From positions 12,192,579-12,256,578 of the forward strand of contig JAQFVV010000013.1 in NCBI GenBank assembly GCA_028023455.1: a stretch of 64,000 nucleotides of DNA. Direction: 5' to 3'. The notes beneath the pieces were generated by a model that was given only the letters and a program-made list of their open reading frames with translations, did no database searches and was not told the DNA's origin. A program made the position numbers and the translations under genes. Shown here piece by piece: positions 21,768 through 31,849 of the stretch; position 1 is the first letter of the stretch; each line of letters starts with the position of its first letter. The DNA is from Epiperipatus broadwayi. Lineage: Eukaryota; Onychophora; Udeonychophora; Euonychophora; Peripatidae.

Positions 21768-22549
21768 TCCAAAAAATTAAATAATATTTTAAATTTAAGA
21801 ATGTTAATAAATAAATTGTTGAAAAGAAATGTTTCAATTAAACGTAGTTTAAGTAAACATAGACGCATGTACATATTAATTAATGAAATACATCTTATAA
21901 ATTATGTGGAAATAAATTCCTAAGAGAGTAATTAATTGTATAATTAAAAAGCAAAGAGGAATTTCATTGTATAACAAACTCTAAATAATATGTAAATTAA
22001 TTAATCGAACTGATTAATTAAAGCCAAAGCATTTACTCCAGAAAAGATACAAGAAACAAAGGAAGAAATGGATATAAAAAGCTAGAGAAAAAAGACTGTT
22101 GGCTCTTTCTGTCGTTGCTGCTACTATCACTGTGCCTGCGAGTTGAAGAGCAGTGAAGATCATCATCATAGGACTTCATTCCCAGGATCTTGGCTCCTGT
22201 AGGTCACTAAGCCGACTAGTACTTTTAACAGAGTGTCTTGATCTTATTATTATTTTAAAATGCTTCAAGAGGCTCATCGAGGATTGAGTTATAAAAACTA
22301 TAGATGTTAGTGAAGGTAAAGTGAATAATAGCTTACCTAAATGTTGTAAACATTATTTGCTATTCAGTAATTAATCTGTGAATTAAGCTCGTTCAAGTGC
22401 AGATTTTATAATTGTATTAAAGATCAGTATAGTAATTTTTTTTCCTAATTGTTAATAAATTATTATTGCTAAATATATATGTGCTCTTATCTGTTGAGTT
22501 TATTGTATATTTGTTTACTGGTCGCTCAGTCATAGTTGGGGACACAGCA
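21768..22549 (+). repeat. 5' LTR of internally deleted Ty3/gypsy element (782 bp)
   Basis: Pairs along its whole length with 24633-25422. The ends are TCCAAAA (TG mutated to TC; the 3' copy begins TGCAAAA) and GGGGACACAGCA. A TATA box (tataaaaa) lies at 22073-22080. A poly(A) signal aataaa at about 22453-22458 is followed by a T/G-rich stretch. The two LTRs differ by scattered substitutions and small indels, so the insertion is not recent. The 4-6 bases outside the two LTRs do not match convincingly. Confidence 0.85.
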
Positions 22550-22741
22550 AATTATCGCAATCGCATCGAACCTGTGAATAGTGGATAAGTTTAAAAAGCC
22601 AAGTTATTGGCAGTCATTGTTTGAACTGAGGGAAATAAGAAAGAGTTTAATCCATTAGTAAGCTTCTGGCAATCAGGTTTTCAAACTTAGGAAGAAAAGT
22701 ACAGAATTATCACCGTAAGGCTAATTATTCAGTAATGAATC

Positions 22742-23440
22742 ATGAGTGCATTTGGGCAGAATAATATACCTGAATTTGAAGTTAGCAAACACATCTGAAT
22801 GATCATTGTATATAACCCTGTTACAAAACTTCTTTACATTGAATGGTATTGAAGATAAGAGAAAAGTAGCTGCACTTATGTGTTTTGCTGGTATTAAAGT
22901 GATAGAAATCATAAATACATTATTTGATTTGTCTTTTACAGAGGAAATAAGGTATGAGAATCTTATTGAGAAATTAGGTGATCATTTTAGCCTTCGTCCA
23001 TCACAGCACATAACTCGCATAACTTTACGAAGAAGGAAGCAGCTGGAGGGTGAAAAAAAAAAGTATAACGCAGCTCTTGGGGAATTGACCAAAAGGTGTG
23101 GGTATGGTGAGTTCATGAACGAAATACTCATGGACCAGTTACCATTGGAAATGTCTGATGTTAAGTGCAGACAACAATTTTTTGCAGAACCTGAGATTAC
23201 TTTTTGAAATGGTCAGAAGGAAAGGCACAGCATATGAGTTAACACTTGAACAGGCTCAGGTTTTTAGCTCTAAGAGGGATAAAACCCTAGATGAGTGTTT
23301 AAAACAGCAGGAAAAGTCCATGTTGCTGAAAACTGAAAAAATTTAAGAATGTTAGTGTAACATGTTTTTGTTGTGATAAAAGAGGCCATATATCAAAAGA
23401 ATGTAGATTGCTTAAAGTGTCATGCTTTAAATGTGGAAAA
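22742..23440 (+). pseudogene. Gypsy gag with CCHC zinc knuckle, broken
   Basis: ATG at 22742 begins MSAFGQNNIPEFEV. A shift near 22795 and an in-frame TGA where Trp is expected precede the main frame, LYITLLQNFFTLNGI...KVAALMCFAG at about 22806-23204, which has the typical gag fold motifs (F-x-x-N-x-I, K-V-A-x-L). It continues in another frame after 23158. The knuckle C-F-C-C-x4-H-x4-C is at 23363-23404, with a second partial one (CFKCGK) after it. Frames are broken at least three times, so no Gag protein can be made. Confidence 0.8.
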
Positions 23441-23539
23441 TTGCAAACAGGAAAGTAACTTGAATGGCAAAAGTAAATTGCCTATTCAAGGAAATGGAGG
23501 AAGTTACGATATGATTAATAACATGGGCCTCCAAGTTCT

Positions 23540-23860
23540 AAATTAGATTATGATGAAGCTGAGACTTTGTGTAAAAGGACTGTTGATGGAGATAGGTAGT
23601 GGGTCAGTTATTTCTCTGATGTCACTAACAGAATAAATGTTGCTGTCATCTGATAATGCAGAAAATAAATTGGAAAAAAACGAACAGAGTGCATGATGTA
23701 AATGGAAATACGCTAAGATTATTAGGCCGTGAGTTAGCACCCACCAACTATTGTGGTAAAAAAAATGAATCTACCGTTATACATTGTAAAAGGGAAGATT
23801 TACCTATCCTTGGGAGGGAATGTTTCCATGAACTAGGAATTGAAATTAAAATTATTTTAA
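23540..23860 (+). pseudogene. Gypsy aspartic protease remnant, catalytic Asp lost
   Basis: MEIGSGSVISL at about 23586-23618 stands where retroviral-type proteases have (D)-(S/T)-G-x-x-x-S; the Asp codon reads Gly. Downstream, LPILGRECF (about 23804-23830) is the usual end of the protease domain (L-P-I-L-G-R-D/E). The segment between is frame-shifted. Confidence 0.65.
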
Positions 23861-24400
23861 AAATCCCTCTTGATCGAGAAATGGCATACAAAAAGCTAGA
23901 TTTCTTTAATAAAGAGTTGCGAGAAAATGTTCACCAGTTCGTCTATAAAATAGTAAATTTCCCTTCATTGAAAAAACTAGAAATGAAAAATAGTGCCAAT
24001 AAAAGGCATTGTAACTGTGAAGGGTAGGCCATGTATTAAACCACTTGCACTGGCAACAAGAAGACAGCTGCAGAAAAGAATTGGATCATTTCAAAAAGAG
24101 ATTACAGTTTTAGAAAAAGATCTAGAAACTTATAAACCGAGGGTAAAATATGTAACTGGTCGAAAAAATAAAAAAATACAAACAATGGACCAGAAAAGAG
24201 ATATAATAGGTGACAGAATTTGGGTTTGAGACATAATCCAGAAAAATGGGTTAAAGGAATAATTGTGAAAATGTTATCAAAAACAATAGCAATCATCCAA
24301 CTACAGAATAAGACAACATGCAGAAGACATGCAAATCATGTCCATCAGCGATTTGAAGATTGGCAAATTGCAATGTCCATGCCAAAAAATAAAAATTGAG
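23860..24400 (+). pseudogene. End of gypsy pol: RNase H edge and integrase C-terminal domain
   Basis: ELRENVHQFVYKIV (about 23916-23955) resembles the spacer after RNase H. GRPCIKPLAL followed by a Lys-rich helix and GDRIWV (to about 24228), then a frameshift and WVKGIIVKMLSKTIAI, TTCRRHANHVHQRFEDW, is the standard integrase C-terminal region of animal gypsy elements. The RT and integrase catalytic parts that should lie between are missing, which locates the deletion near 23960-24010. Confidence 0.7.
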
Positions 24401-24632
24401 AAATAGAAGTCACTGCGGAACCAACAGCGCATGGAATATGGAGCAAGGATGAAGAGGAAAAACCAAAAAAACTGACATGGAACACAGAAGAATGGAACAG
24501 GAACTAGAATCAACACTGAAGCCTTCCAGATTAACAGCTAGATCACACAGACCCAGATGTCCAATACAAAGACTAGCCAAATTCAATGACTATATTGTAA
24601 GCCTAAACAATTTTCTGGAGTAAGAGGAGGAA

Positions 24633-25422
24633 TGCAAAATATTAAATAATATTTTGAACTTAAGAATGCTAATAAATAAATTGTTGAAAAGAAATGTTTC
24701 AATTAAATATAGTTTAAATAAACATAGACGCATGTATATATTAATTAATGGAATAGACCTTATAAATTACCTTATATGGAAATAAATTCCTAAAGAGAGT
24801 AATTCATTATATAATTAAAAAGCTAAGAGAAATTTTGTTGTATGATAACAAACTCTAAATAATACGTCAATTAATTAAGCGAACTGATTAATTAAAACCA
24901 AAGAATTTACTCCAGAAAAGATAAAAGAAACAAAGGATAAGATGGGTATAAAAAGCTAGAAAAAAAGATTGTTGGCTCTTTCTGTGGTTGCTGCTACCAT
25001 CACTATGTCCACAAGTTGAAGAGCAGTAAAGATCATCATCATAGGACTTCATTCCCAGGATCTCCGCTTCTGTAGGTCACTAAGCTGACTAGTGCTTTTA
25101 ACAGACCATCTCTGTCTTATTATTATTTTAAAATACTTCAAGAGGCTCATCGAGGATTGTGTTATAAAAACTATAGACATTAGTGAAGGTAAAGAGAGTA
25201 ATAGCTTACCTAAACGTTATAAACATTATTTGCCATTCAGTAATTAATCTGTGAATTAAGCTCGTTCAAATGCAGACTTTATATTTGTGTTAAAGATCAG
25301 TATAGTAATTCTTTTTCCTAATTGTTAATAAATTATTACTGCTAAATGTATATGTGCTGTTATCTGTTGAGTTTATTGTATATTTGTTTGTTGGTCGCCT
25401 AGTCATAATTGGGGACACAGCA
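24633..25422 (+). repeat. 3' LTR of the gypsy element (790 bp)
   Basis: Begins TGCAAAATATT directly after the polypurine tract and ends GGGGACACAGCA. Alignable with 21768-22549 throughout, including the TATA box (tataaaaag at about 24949). Confidence 0.85.
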
Positions 25423-26029
25423 TGTGAAAAATAAATATTTTATTTAATATAGGATAAACTTTAATGACTTCTTTTCATCAGGAAGAAGCTAATTTTTATT
25501 GATAATAATTCAGAGGTTTTCATTATTTATAATAATCTCCCAATTTGTAATCATATAAATTTTAATTTATTTGATATATTATTTAGTTGAAATCAGAAAA
25601 GAAAAGAAATTAAGACACTATTATCATTCTTTTAAAGTTTGATATTTGTCTATATTGAAGAATATACCAAATTCACATGACTCCAATTTTTTCCATTTCT
25701 TCATTAGATAGTAATGATCTTGATAGCTAATTGTGAAACTACATAGATGCTATGTGGGAAAGAATAATTGTCATTTAACTTGAATCCATTTATTACTGTT
25801 GGTAATGCAATGGTATGTAGTATCTTTCAACAAAATTACTGTTTATATCATGGTCTCAGTGAAAATAGGATTACTATTAACTTGCCTTTAAGTTTTATTT
25901 GCTGATCTTACTTTATATTAATTAATCTGCATTGATTTTATTGTCAACATTGAATCATTAATATATCCACTTTCTTTTCTGATATTTCAAAGGCATTTTA
26001 TATAATATTAAAGGATTACGAAAAATATG
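25423..26029. other. Intron 2 segment: no feature seen
   Basis: AT-rich, no supported feature. Confidence 0.45.
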
Positions 26030-26089
26030 AATGTGTGTGTGTGTGTGTGAGAGAGAGAGGGGGGAGGGAGGGAGGGAGGGAGAGGGAGA
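26030..26089 (+). repeat. Compound simple repeat (GT)n(GA)n(GGGA)n
   Basis: A GT run is followed by GA repeats and at least four GGGA units (about 26058-26087), ending gagggag. The four or more closely spaced G3 runs on the + strand could form a G-quadruplex. The 61-residue open frame across it is a repeat artefact. Confidence 0.9.
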
Positions 26090-27239
26090 TCCTTAAGAAA
26101 ACATTCTCAAAGTTTAATAAATTCAACTTTCAAAATTATCAACTGGCTTATAAATTCCATTATATAGTTTTACTTATATATTCATCAATTCTCCACCCAT
26201 ATATATATTTACCATTTTAGAATTACATCTTTACTTTTAAATGAAAACATCTTAACCTATTGTCTTTTTTAAATAAGTTCTATTAGGTTAGAGGTATCCA
26301 AAACTTTATTAATTGTATTTAATTCTTTTATCAACTCTAGAAGTATCAACAAAAGCAATAAGTAAAATCATTTGACATAATACTGCAATAAAATCAGATG
26401 TTTTTGAAAGTTTTTTTTTTTTTCATTTTTTACTAGAAGTCAAAGATTTTCATTGTATCCATCTATTGGTCACATATTTATTCTATTCAAAATAAAGACT
26501 AGAAACTAAAAAAAAATGTAAAACCAACCCAGTTTGCTTGCAGATCTGAAACTAGAATAACAATTATATTTTAGTGGCTTCATTTGTATATTAAGACTTA
26601 ATTTTTTCTCAAAAAAATAATAAAAAATCAATGCCATCAATCTTGGGATGATTAAAAGTTTCAAATTATTAGTTTCAATAATACAATAAGATATAAGTGG
26701 CCATGGACTAACAAATTAAAAAGCAGTTATGGATATCTGTTTTCACTGTCATATTGATTTAACCAGTCCTTAGATTTACTTAATTTGATAATTACAAGTC
26801 ATCTATTATACGTTTCTCACTGACCAAGGCTATGAGCTAGAAACTAATCTAGAGATAGGATAGGATAGCACTGAATAGGAATTTACTAATAACATCTATT
26901 GATTATTCAAATTTGCCCAAAATGGAAGCATTAAAATAAAAATTTATTCCATAAAAGCATTATACCATTTTACTATTTGTTTTTATTTACATCTAACTGA
27001 TTAGATCATGGTATTGTTGAAATGATATTTTTACAGAATACTGTTTTGTGTTCTTTTTTACAAACAGGGATATTGAAATATAAACACTATTTATTGCTAT
27101 TAAAATACAATCATAAACCTGATCATATACATAGTATAGAAATATAGTTGTGATGGTTACATGAATTGTCCAATTACCCTAATATTACATCAATTAGAGC
27201 TACAATAAGGAGAAATGAAATGTAATGCCTAATATCTTA
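26090..27239. other. Intron 2 segment: no feature seen
   Basis: AT-rich non-coding DNA; no supported feature. Confidence 0.45.
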
Positions 27240-28330
27240 GAAATACTCCTTCCCCCACAATCTTGAATATAGCATAATTTCTTGCTTTGTAAAACAAGAG
27301 AAGACATTGAGCAATAAATCAATAGTTGTGCATCAAATTTTTCTATTGTATTTTATACATAACAATATTCTCCCAATAAACCACACTCCATATTATTACA
27401 TATCTTTTTAGATACTATCTTTTCCATGAAAGCTATGCTCAAGTTCATTTTAAAATATTTTTAGGAATTGTTATCATTCATTGATTCCACATAATCTATC
27501 CAATGAGGATACATTTTAACAATGATAGTTTAAATAGCATCACATCCCACTAGCTGAGTAATATACTGAATGATCTTATAATTTTGTCCTACTTTTAAAA
27601 TCTTTGTAAGGCATGAAGTGTTGCCAATGCCTTTACATTACTTCTGTACAATAAATGGGGCAAAATAATGGTTCTGTGTTATATTATTATTAGAAAATAT
27701 TCTATCATTTAACTTTTTTAATGTGCATTACATTGAAATCTGTGGTTCACTCTCCTTAAATTGCTACCAAGATATTTAAATTGATTTTCATTTTCAAGCT
27801 AATGTCTCCCAAATTAAAAGTTGCTGAAAATATTTCTTCTAGCACTAGTTGATAAAGCATTTACATTAATTATTGAACTATAAAATTTTACAGATTGCAT
27901 TCAAAGCATTAAGACCATTCTGTAGATCATTTTTTAATTTAGAAAAAATAGCACAATTATCAGCATACAATAATTCTGAAAACATAGTAGATGACATTTT
28001 TAATCAGTTCATATTAAAAATTCTGTCATCAAAACTATATTATATTTAAAAATATGCATTAAGTTTTTATGTGACACATCTGCAAATAATCCATTATCAT
28101 CTAAGTGATGATTCTCCTATATTATTGTCACATCAGTCAATGTTATCATTCTAAGAAAACAACTTTGATGTTCTAATACATAATAAATTTCAAAGTAAAT
28201 TATTAATTTTAGGATCCACATACATTTTAGTATTTCAATTTCATCAACAACATTTAGATGTTTACTAAGTTGGTTGTACTAAATGTTCATTGATTTACTA
28301 TACACCTAAATTTACTATGTTTATTACAGA
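27240..28330 (-). mobile_element. Degenerate LINE fragment, C-terminal half of RT
   Basis: Colinear - strand traces: IQYSFDDRIFNMN, then ELLYADNCAIFSKLKNDLQNG (catalytic YADD now YADN; the codons are at 27957-27968), QFKYLGSNLR, a decayed block resembling L-x-x-F-H-x-R-x-L-R-x-I-L, and HWIDYVESMNDN, which stands for R-W-x-G-H-V-x-R-M-x-D. This is the order of the RT thumb and C-terminal region in LINEs of the LLYADDCA type. Probably the same family as 16080-16960. Confidence 0.7.
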
Positions 28331-29900
28331 TATCATAGCTATAAAATGGAACTAATATCATATAAAACATTCTTGCAAATCATAAGTGTTAAAAAGAGGG
28401 ACTCTTCATATTGGATTCTGTGTCTGCTTTAGATAGGATATATTGTGTTAACAAAATGATCTTCAGAGTACATAAGATTTCTAAAGTATAAAAATTAGCT
28501 CATAGAAAAATGCAAAAAAACTTTGCATTTGTTTACCTTTATATGAAAATCTAAGATTGAGTTTTGGTTCTCATTTTAGATGTAAAGTCAGTAATGAGGA
28601 ACATTTCACACTGATCGTTGTTTTATTCCTATATGTTAAACTAGTTATTTTTGTCCATTTATATTGATATTTTATTTTTGTAGAATAATGTTAAAAGTGT
28701 TTTTAAATCTTTGAAATTGTTTAGAAAATTCTGTTTTCATTTAGTTATGGATGAGCACTCTCTTTTGATTGAAATGTGTGTAAATGAATATTTGATCCTT
28801 TTATTGTAATTAAAATCCCAATAAGACAAGAAAGTCTGCGTAATTTTTAAGATTTTCCTCTATTTAGTAGTCAATTGCTGTAGGCATCTATTTTAGATAT
28901 TTGGATTTTATAGAATAGTTCTGATGTCTCATGTTGCTTATGTACTTGGGATTTTATAGGAAGGATTTATGAAAAACTGCCAATTTCTTGATCCTTTTCA
29001 TTTCTTCGCTGTTAAAATAGCTTGCATTATTCCAGGATATAGTTTCATTAATGCTATGGCAATTACACCAGAAACTTTATTGCCAGATAAATATATCAAT
29101 AAAACACTAATGAAAGCCATTAGCCAGAAATTAATCCAATTGAGAATATAGGCTAGTATATAGTAACTATTGATTATTCAATTTCAGAATAAATATTTCT
29201 GGGATTAAAAAAAAAGAAATACAGTGAATGACTACATTTAAAAGCATACTAAATAGATTATCCTAAGTAAAAATGAAAATATGAATAGTAAAGATTGATC
29301 TTACTAGAGTAATATGTATGATGTAATATGTCTTATCACCATGACTGTTTTTTTTTTTTTTTTCAGCACCACAAAGTCATTACAACAAATTAAGGAAGAA
29401 TAATATATTTAGTGGTCTATTGAAACAAAATATTATATGTAAGAACTGACTATGCTCGAGGTCAACCTCAAAAGTTACAAAACAAAAAGTTGCAACTACA
29501 ATCAAATTGATGTTGTGGTGCTGTATATTTCATAACCAGAAAAGAAAATGATATTTGTATATTTTATATTGTGCAGGTCAATGTTTATGGTAAAACATTG
29601 TAGATTTTCTGTTTAAAATTATAATTTTGAAGTTTGTTTCTGTAGGAATTTGTACATCTGGAAAGTCAACTTTTCAAATAAATTTGTTATTTATAATCAG
29701 AGTTATAAAAATAATTTGTGTAGTTTTTATATGCATAAACACTAAAAACTTAGTTTGAAAGAATTTTTCAGTTTGTTTAATCACTGTTGGATTTTTAATT
29801 ATTCAGAATGGAATTTATATCCTGTCTTAATTTAAGAAAAAATATTTGGCACTGTATGAAAGTTGTGTATTTTCGAACAGAATAATTGATAATCTATGAG
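28331..29900. other. Intron 2 segment: no gene seen
   Basis: AT-rich. An open frame at 28969-29151 has no recognisable domain or neighbour. A long T run ending in CAG at about 29349-29367 looks like a splice acceptor but no conserved coding follows it. Confidence 0.4.
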
Positions 29901-30611
29901 ATGTATGAAGTCCCTCTATGTGTAATATCTGTTAATTTTTCAGATGATATGAATAACTTTCAAATAAGGTAATGAATTAATTAAGGCTATCAAATGCAGA
30001 ATAAGTGAGAAGTTTGTGTGTTGCATATAACATTATTAAATATAGCTCATTGAAATATAATAGGGAACCTATGAAAACTTTTAAATATCAAATGATATCA
30101 ACACCAAGAGAATCATATAAAGGAAGTTGAATAGACCTTATCAAAGAGAATTTGAAGAAAGTGGAAGTTAAAATAATGGAAAGAGGTCAAGCGTTGTTAG
30201 CCGAGAGGTCATCACAGTCGCCTTGCAAACAAGTAGTTGGTTGCAGATGGTTGTGGGTTCGCATCCCAGCCGATGCTATGACATATGAAATAATGGAAAG
30301 AGATGTATGAAGTCCCTCTAATTGGTATAATGGGTTATCCGTTAATTTTGCAGCTGATATGAATAACTCAAATAAGGAAATGAATTAATTAAGGTTATCA
30401 AATGCAGAATAAGCGAGAAGTTTGTGTGTTACATATAACATTATTAAATATAGCTCATTGAAATATAATAAAAAAATGAAATATAATAGGGAATCTATGA
30501 AAACTTTTAAATATCAAATGATATCAACACCAAGAAAATCATATAAAAGAAGTTGAATAGACATTATCAAAGAGAATTTGAAGAAAGTGGAAGTTAAAAT
30601 AATGGAAAGAG
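29901..30611 (+). repeat. Tandem duplication (285 and 309 bp units) split by a SINE
   Basis: Unit A 29901-30185 and unit B 30303-30611 both start atgtatgaagtccctcta and end gttaaaataatggaaagag. They differ by a few per cent plus a small internal duplication in B (aaatataata, near 30461-30490). The SINE at 30186-30287 lies exactly between them. Confidence 0.85.
30170..30302 (+). repeat. tRNA-derived SINE (second tRNA type) at the duplication junction
   Basis: Positions 30186-30287 carry an A box (tagccgagaggtc) and B box (gggttcgcatccc) with an extended region between, giving a Leu/Ser-like rather than Gly-like head. The tail is tatgacatatgaaa. It is flanked by aaataatggaaagag at 30171-30185 and 30288-30302. 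That repeat is also the end of duplication unit A, so it may be a true target duplication or a consequence of the tandem structure. The anticodon stem does not pair well, so it is not a working tRNA gene. Confidence 0.65.
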
Positions 30612-31155
30612 ATTGTAATAATGGAATTTTGTTTGCAATTAAGAATCTTTGATGTTATAAATATTTAATAAGTAAATTAATGTTTGGATTTTGAGAAAGT
30701 AGTACCCTTGAAAAGTTAAGATAAATTTGGATTGTTCAAATTTATTTCAAATTTTTAAAAGTAGCACTTAGATATTGTAATTAGTTAATACTATTCAAAC
30801 TATTTTTACTTTAAAATACATTTCTCTTTTGGTTCTAATTTAGAATTGTCAATGGTATTATTTTGTTATCAGGTTATAAATTACTTTGCATTATTACAAT
30901 AGATTTCCTACATTATTTTCATCTGAAGTTCTTAATTTTTATAGCCGTTTTTTTATATTTTATTTATATCTTTTATATATCAGAAGTTGCATTTTTTATT
31001 TAAAATCACCCATAGATATATGATGATATTCATCATTTTTTTTATTTGTCTAAAGGGAGAATCAAAAACTTCAATTATGTTTTTGTTTGTGTTCATCAGA
31101 TCACGTTAGGATTTTTATTTTCCAGCTAAAAATAGTTTGATGTCCACTTATCAAC
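30612..31155. other. Intron 2 segment: no feature seen
   Basis: AT-rich non-coding DNA. Confidence 0.45.
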
Positions 31156-31353
31156 CAGTATTGGATGGCTAATTGGTTTGACTATTGGACAGTTACCTGA
31201 TAGTAGTAATTCTCAATTCTTTGGAAAATTTTCCTAAGTTAACCTAGGTTTGGACAGTATTGGATGGCTAATTGGTTTGACTATTGGACAGTTACCTGAT
31301 AGTAGTAATTCTCAATTCTTTGGAAAATTTTCCTAAGTTAACCTAGGTTTGGA
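31156..31353 (+). repeat. Perfect tandem duplication, 99 bp period
   Basis: 31156-31254 and 31255-31353 appear identical base for base (cagtattggatggct ... cctaggtttgga). Complete identity in otherwise mutated DNA means a very young duplication or an assembly artefact. Confidence 0.95.
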
Positions 31354-31611
31354 CCTCAAACATAAACATCATAGTATTTTTCTGCTGTTTTTTTTTTACT
31401 TATTAAAAATTGTTTGTTTTGTTTTGTTCTAGTTCAAGGGATGTAAGTTTTCCACTACTGTAATATTATAATTTGTAAATGAAGTACATTTTTTAAAATA
31501 AATTTAACACTCAAATAGCTAACACATTTATAGGGCAATGATAAATGTTTAAATATTTGTGTTACATGTATGAAATATTGTTGTTTTAATTGTATGTATA
31601 TTCTATTTTAG

Positions 31612-31659
31612 GTTCAAGCAAGAATTTCGCTTAGGTTATCATGCTATTCCAAGCATGAG
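31612..31659 (+). CDS. APTX: Aprataxin coding exon 3
   Basis: A 48 base exon between acceptor ttttag (AG at 31610-31611) and donor g|gtaaaa (31660). One base completes Lys, then FKQEFRLGYHAIPSM, then two bases of Ser. FRLGYHAIPSM is identical to the most conserved stretch of vertebrate aprataxin just before the HIT motif. At 48 bases it is too short to call by ORF length, but conservation and both splice sites make it secure. The phases fit exons 2 and 4. Confidence 0.95.
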
Positions 31660-31849
31660 GTAAAAAAATTTTGAATAATATTTTGAAGTATTGTTTTAAA
31701 AATGTTAAAATTTAATATTTGACATCAATAATCTCTGTGTTCATTCTGATCCTTTATACACCTAGTCACTGGATACTGAGTAGTATTTCTAACATATATA
31801 GAAAAAATAATACTTTTCATTGAAGAATTTATTCTTCTGAATAATCTAG

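Larger units (their letters stand above)
21768..25422 (+). mobile_element. Ty3/gypsy retrotransposon, 3.65 kb, internally deleted and inactive
   Basis: Layout: 5' LTR, gag, zinc knuckle, protease remnant, the extreme end of integrase, polypurine tract (agaggaggaa at 24623-24632), 3' LTR. Reverse transcriptase, most of RNase H and the integrase core are absent, presumably lost in one or more internal deletions. Gag and protease frames are broken by stops and shifts. It sits next to the Penelope fragment and inside intron 2, sense to aprataxin. Confidence 0.88.

Noticed and set aside
22541-22600. Primer-binding site after the 5' gypsy LTR
   Set aside because: No TGG-initial match to a tRNA 3' end could be set right after the LTR; the tggggacacagc word belongs to both LTRs.
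21761-25430. Target-site duplication of the gypsy element
   Set aside because: Flanks tgaga and tgtga agree only partly; not enough to claim.
26035-26220. 61-residue + strand ORF
   Set aside because: Its first third is translation of the GT/GA/GGGA simple repeat, and the rest has no domain.
29345-29403. Polypyrimidine tract and CAG resembling a splice acceptor
   Set aside because: The sequence after it has no open frame in phase with the aprataxin exons and nothing similar to the protein.
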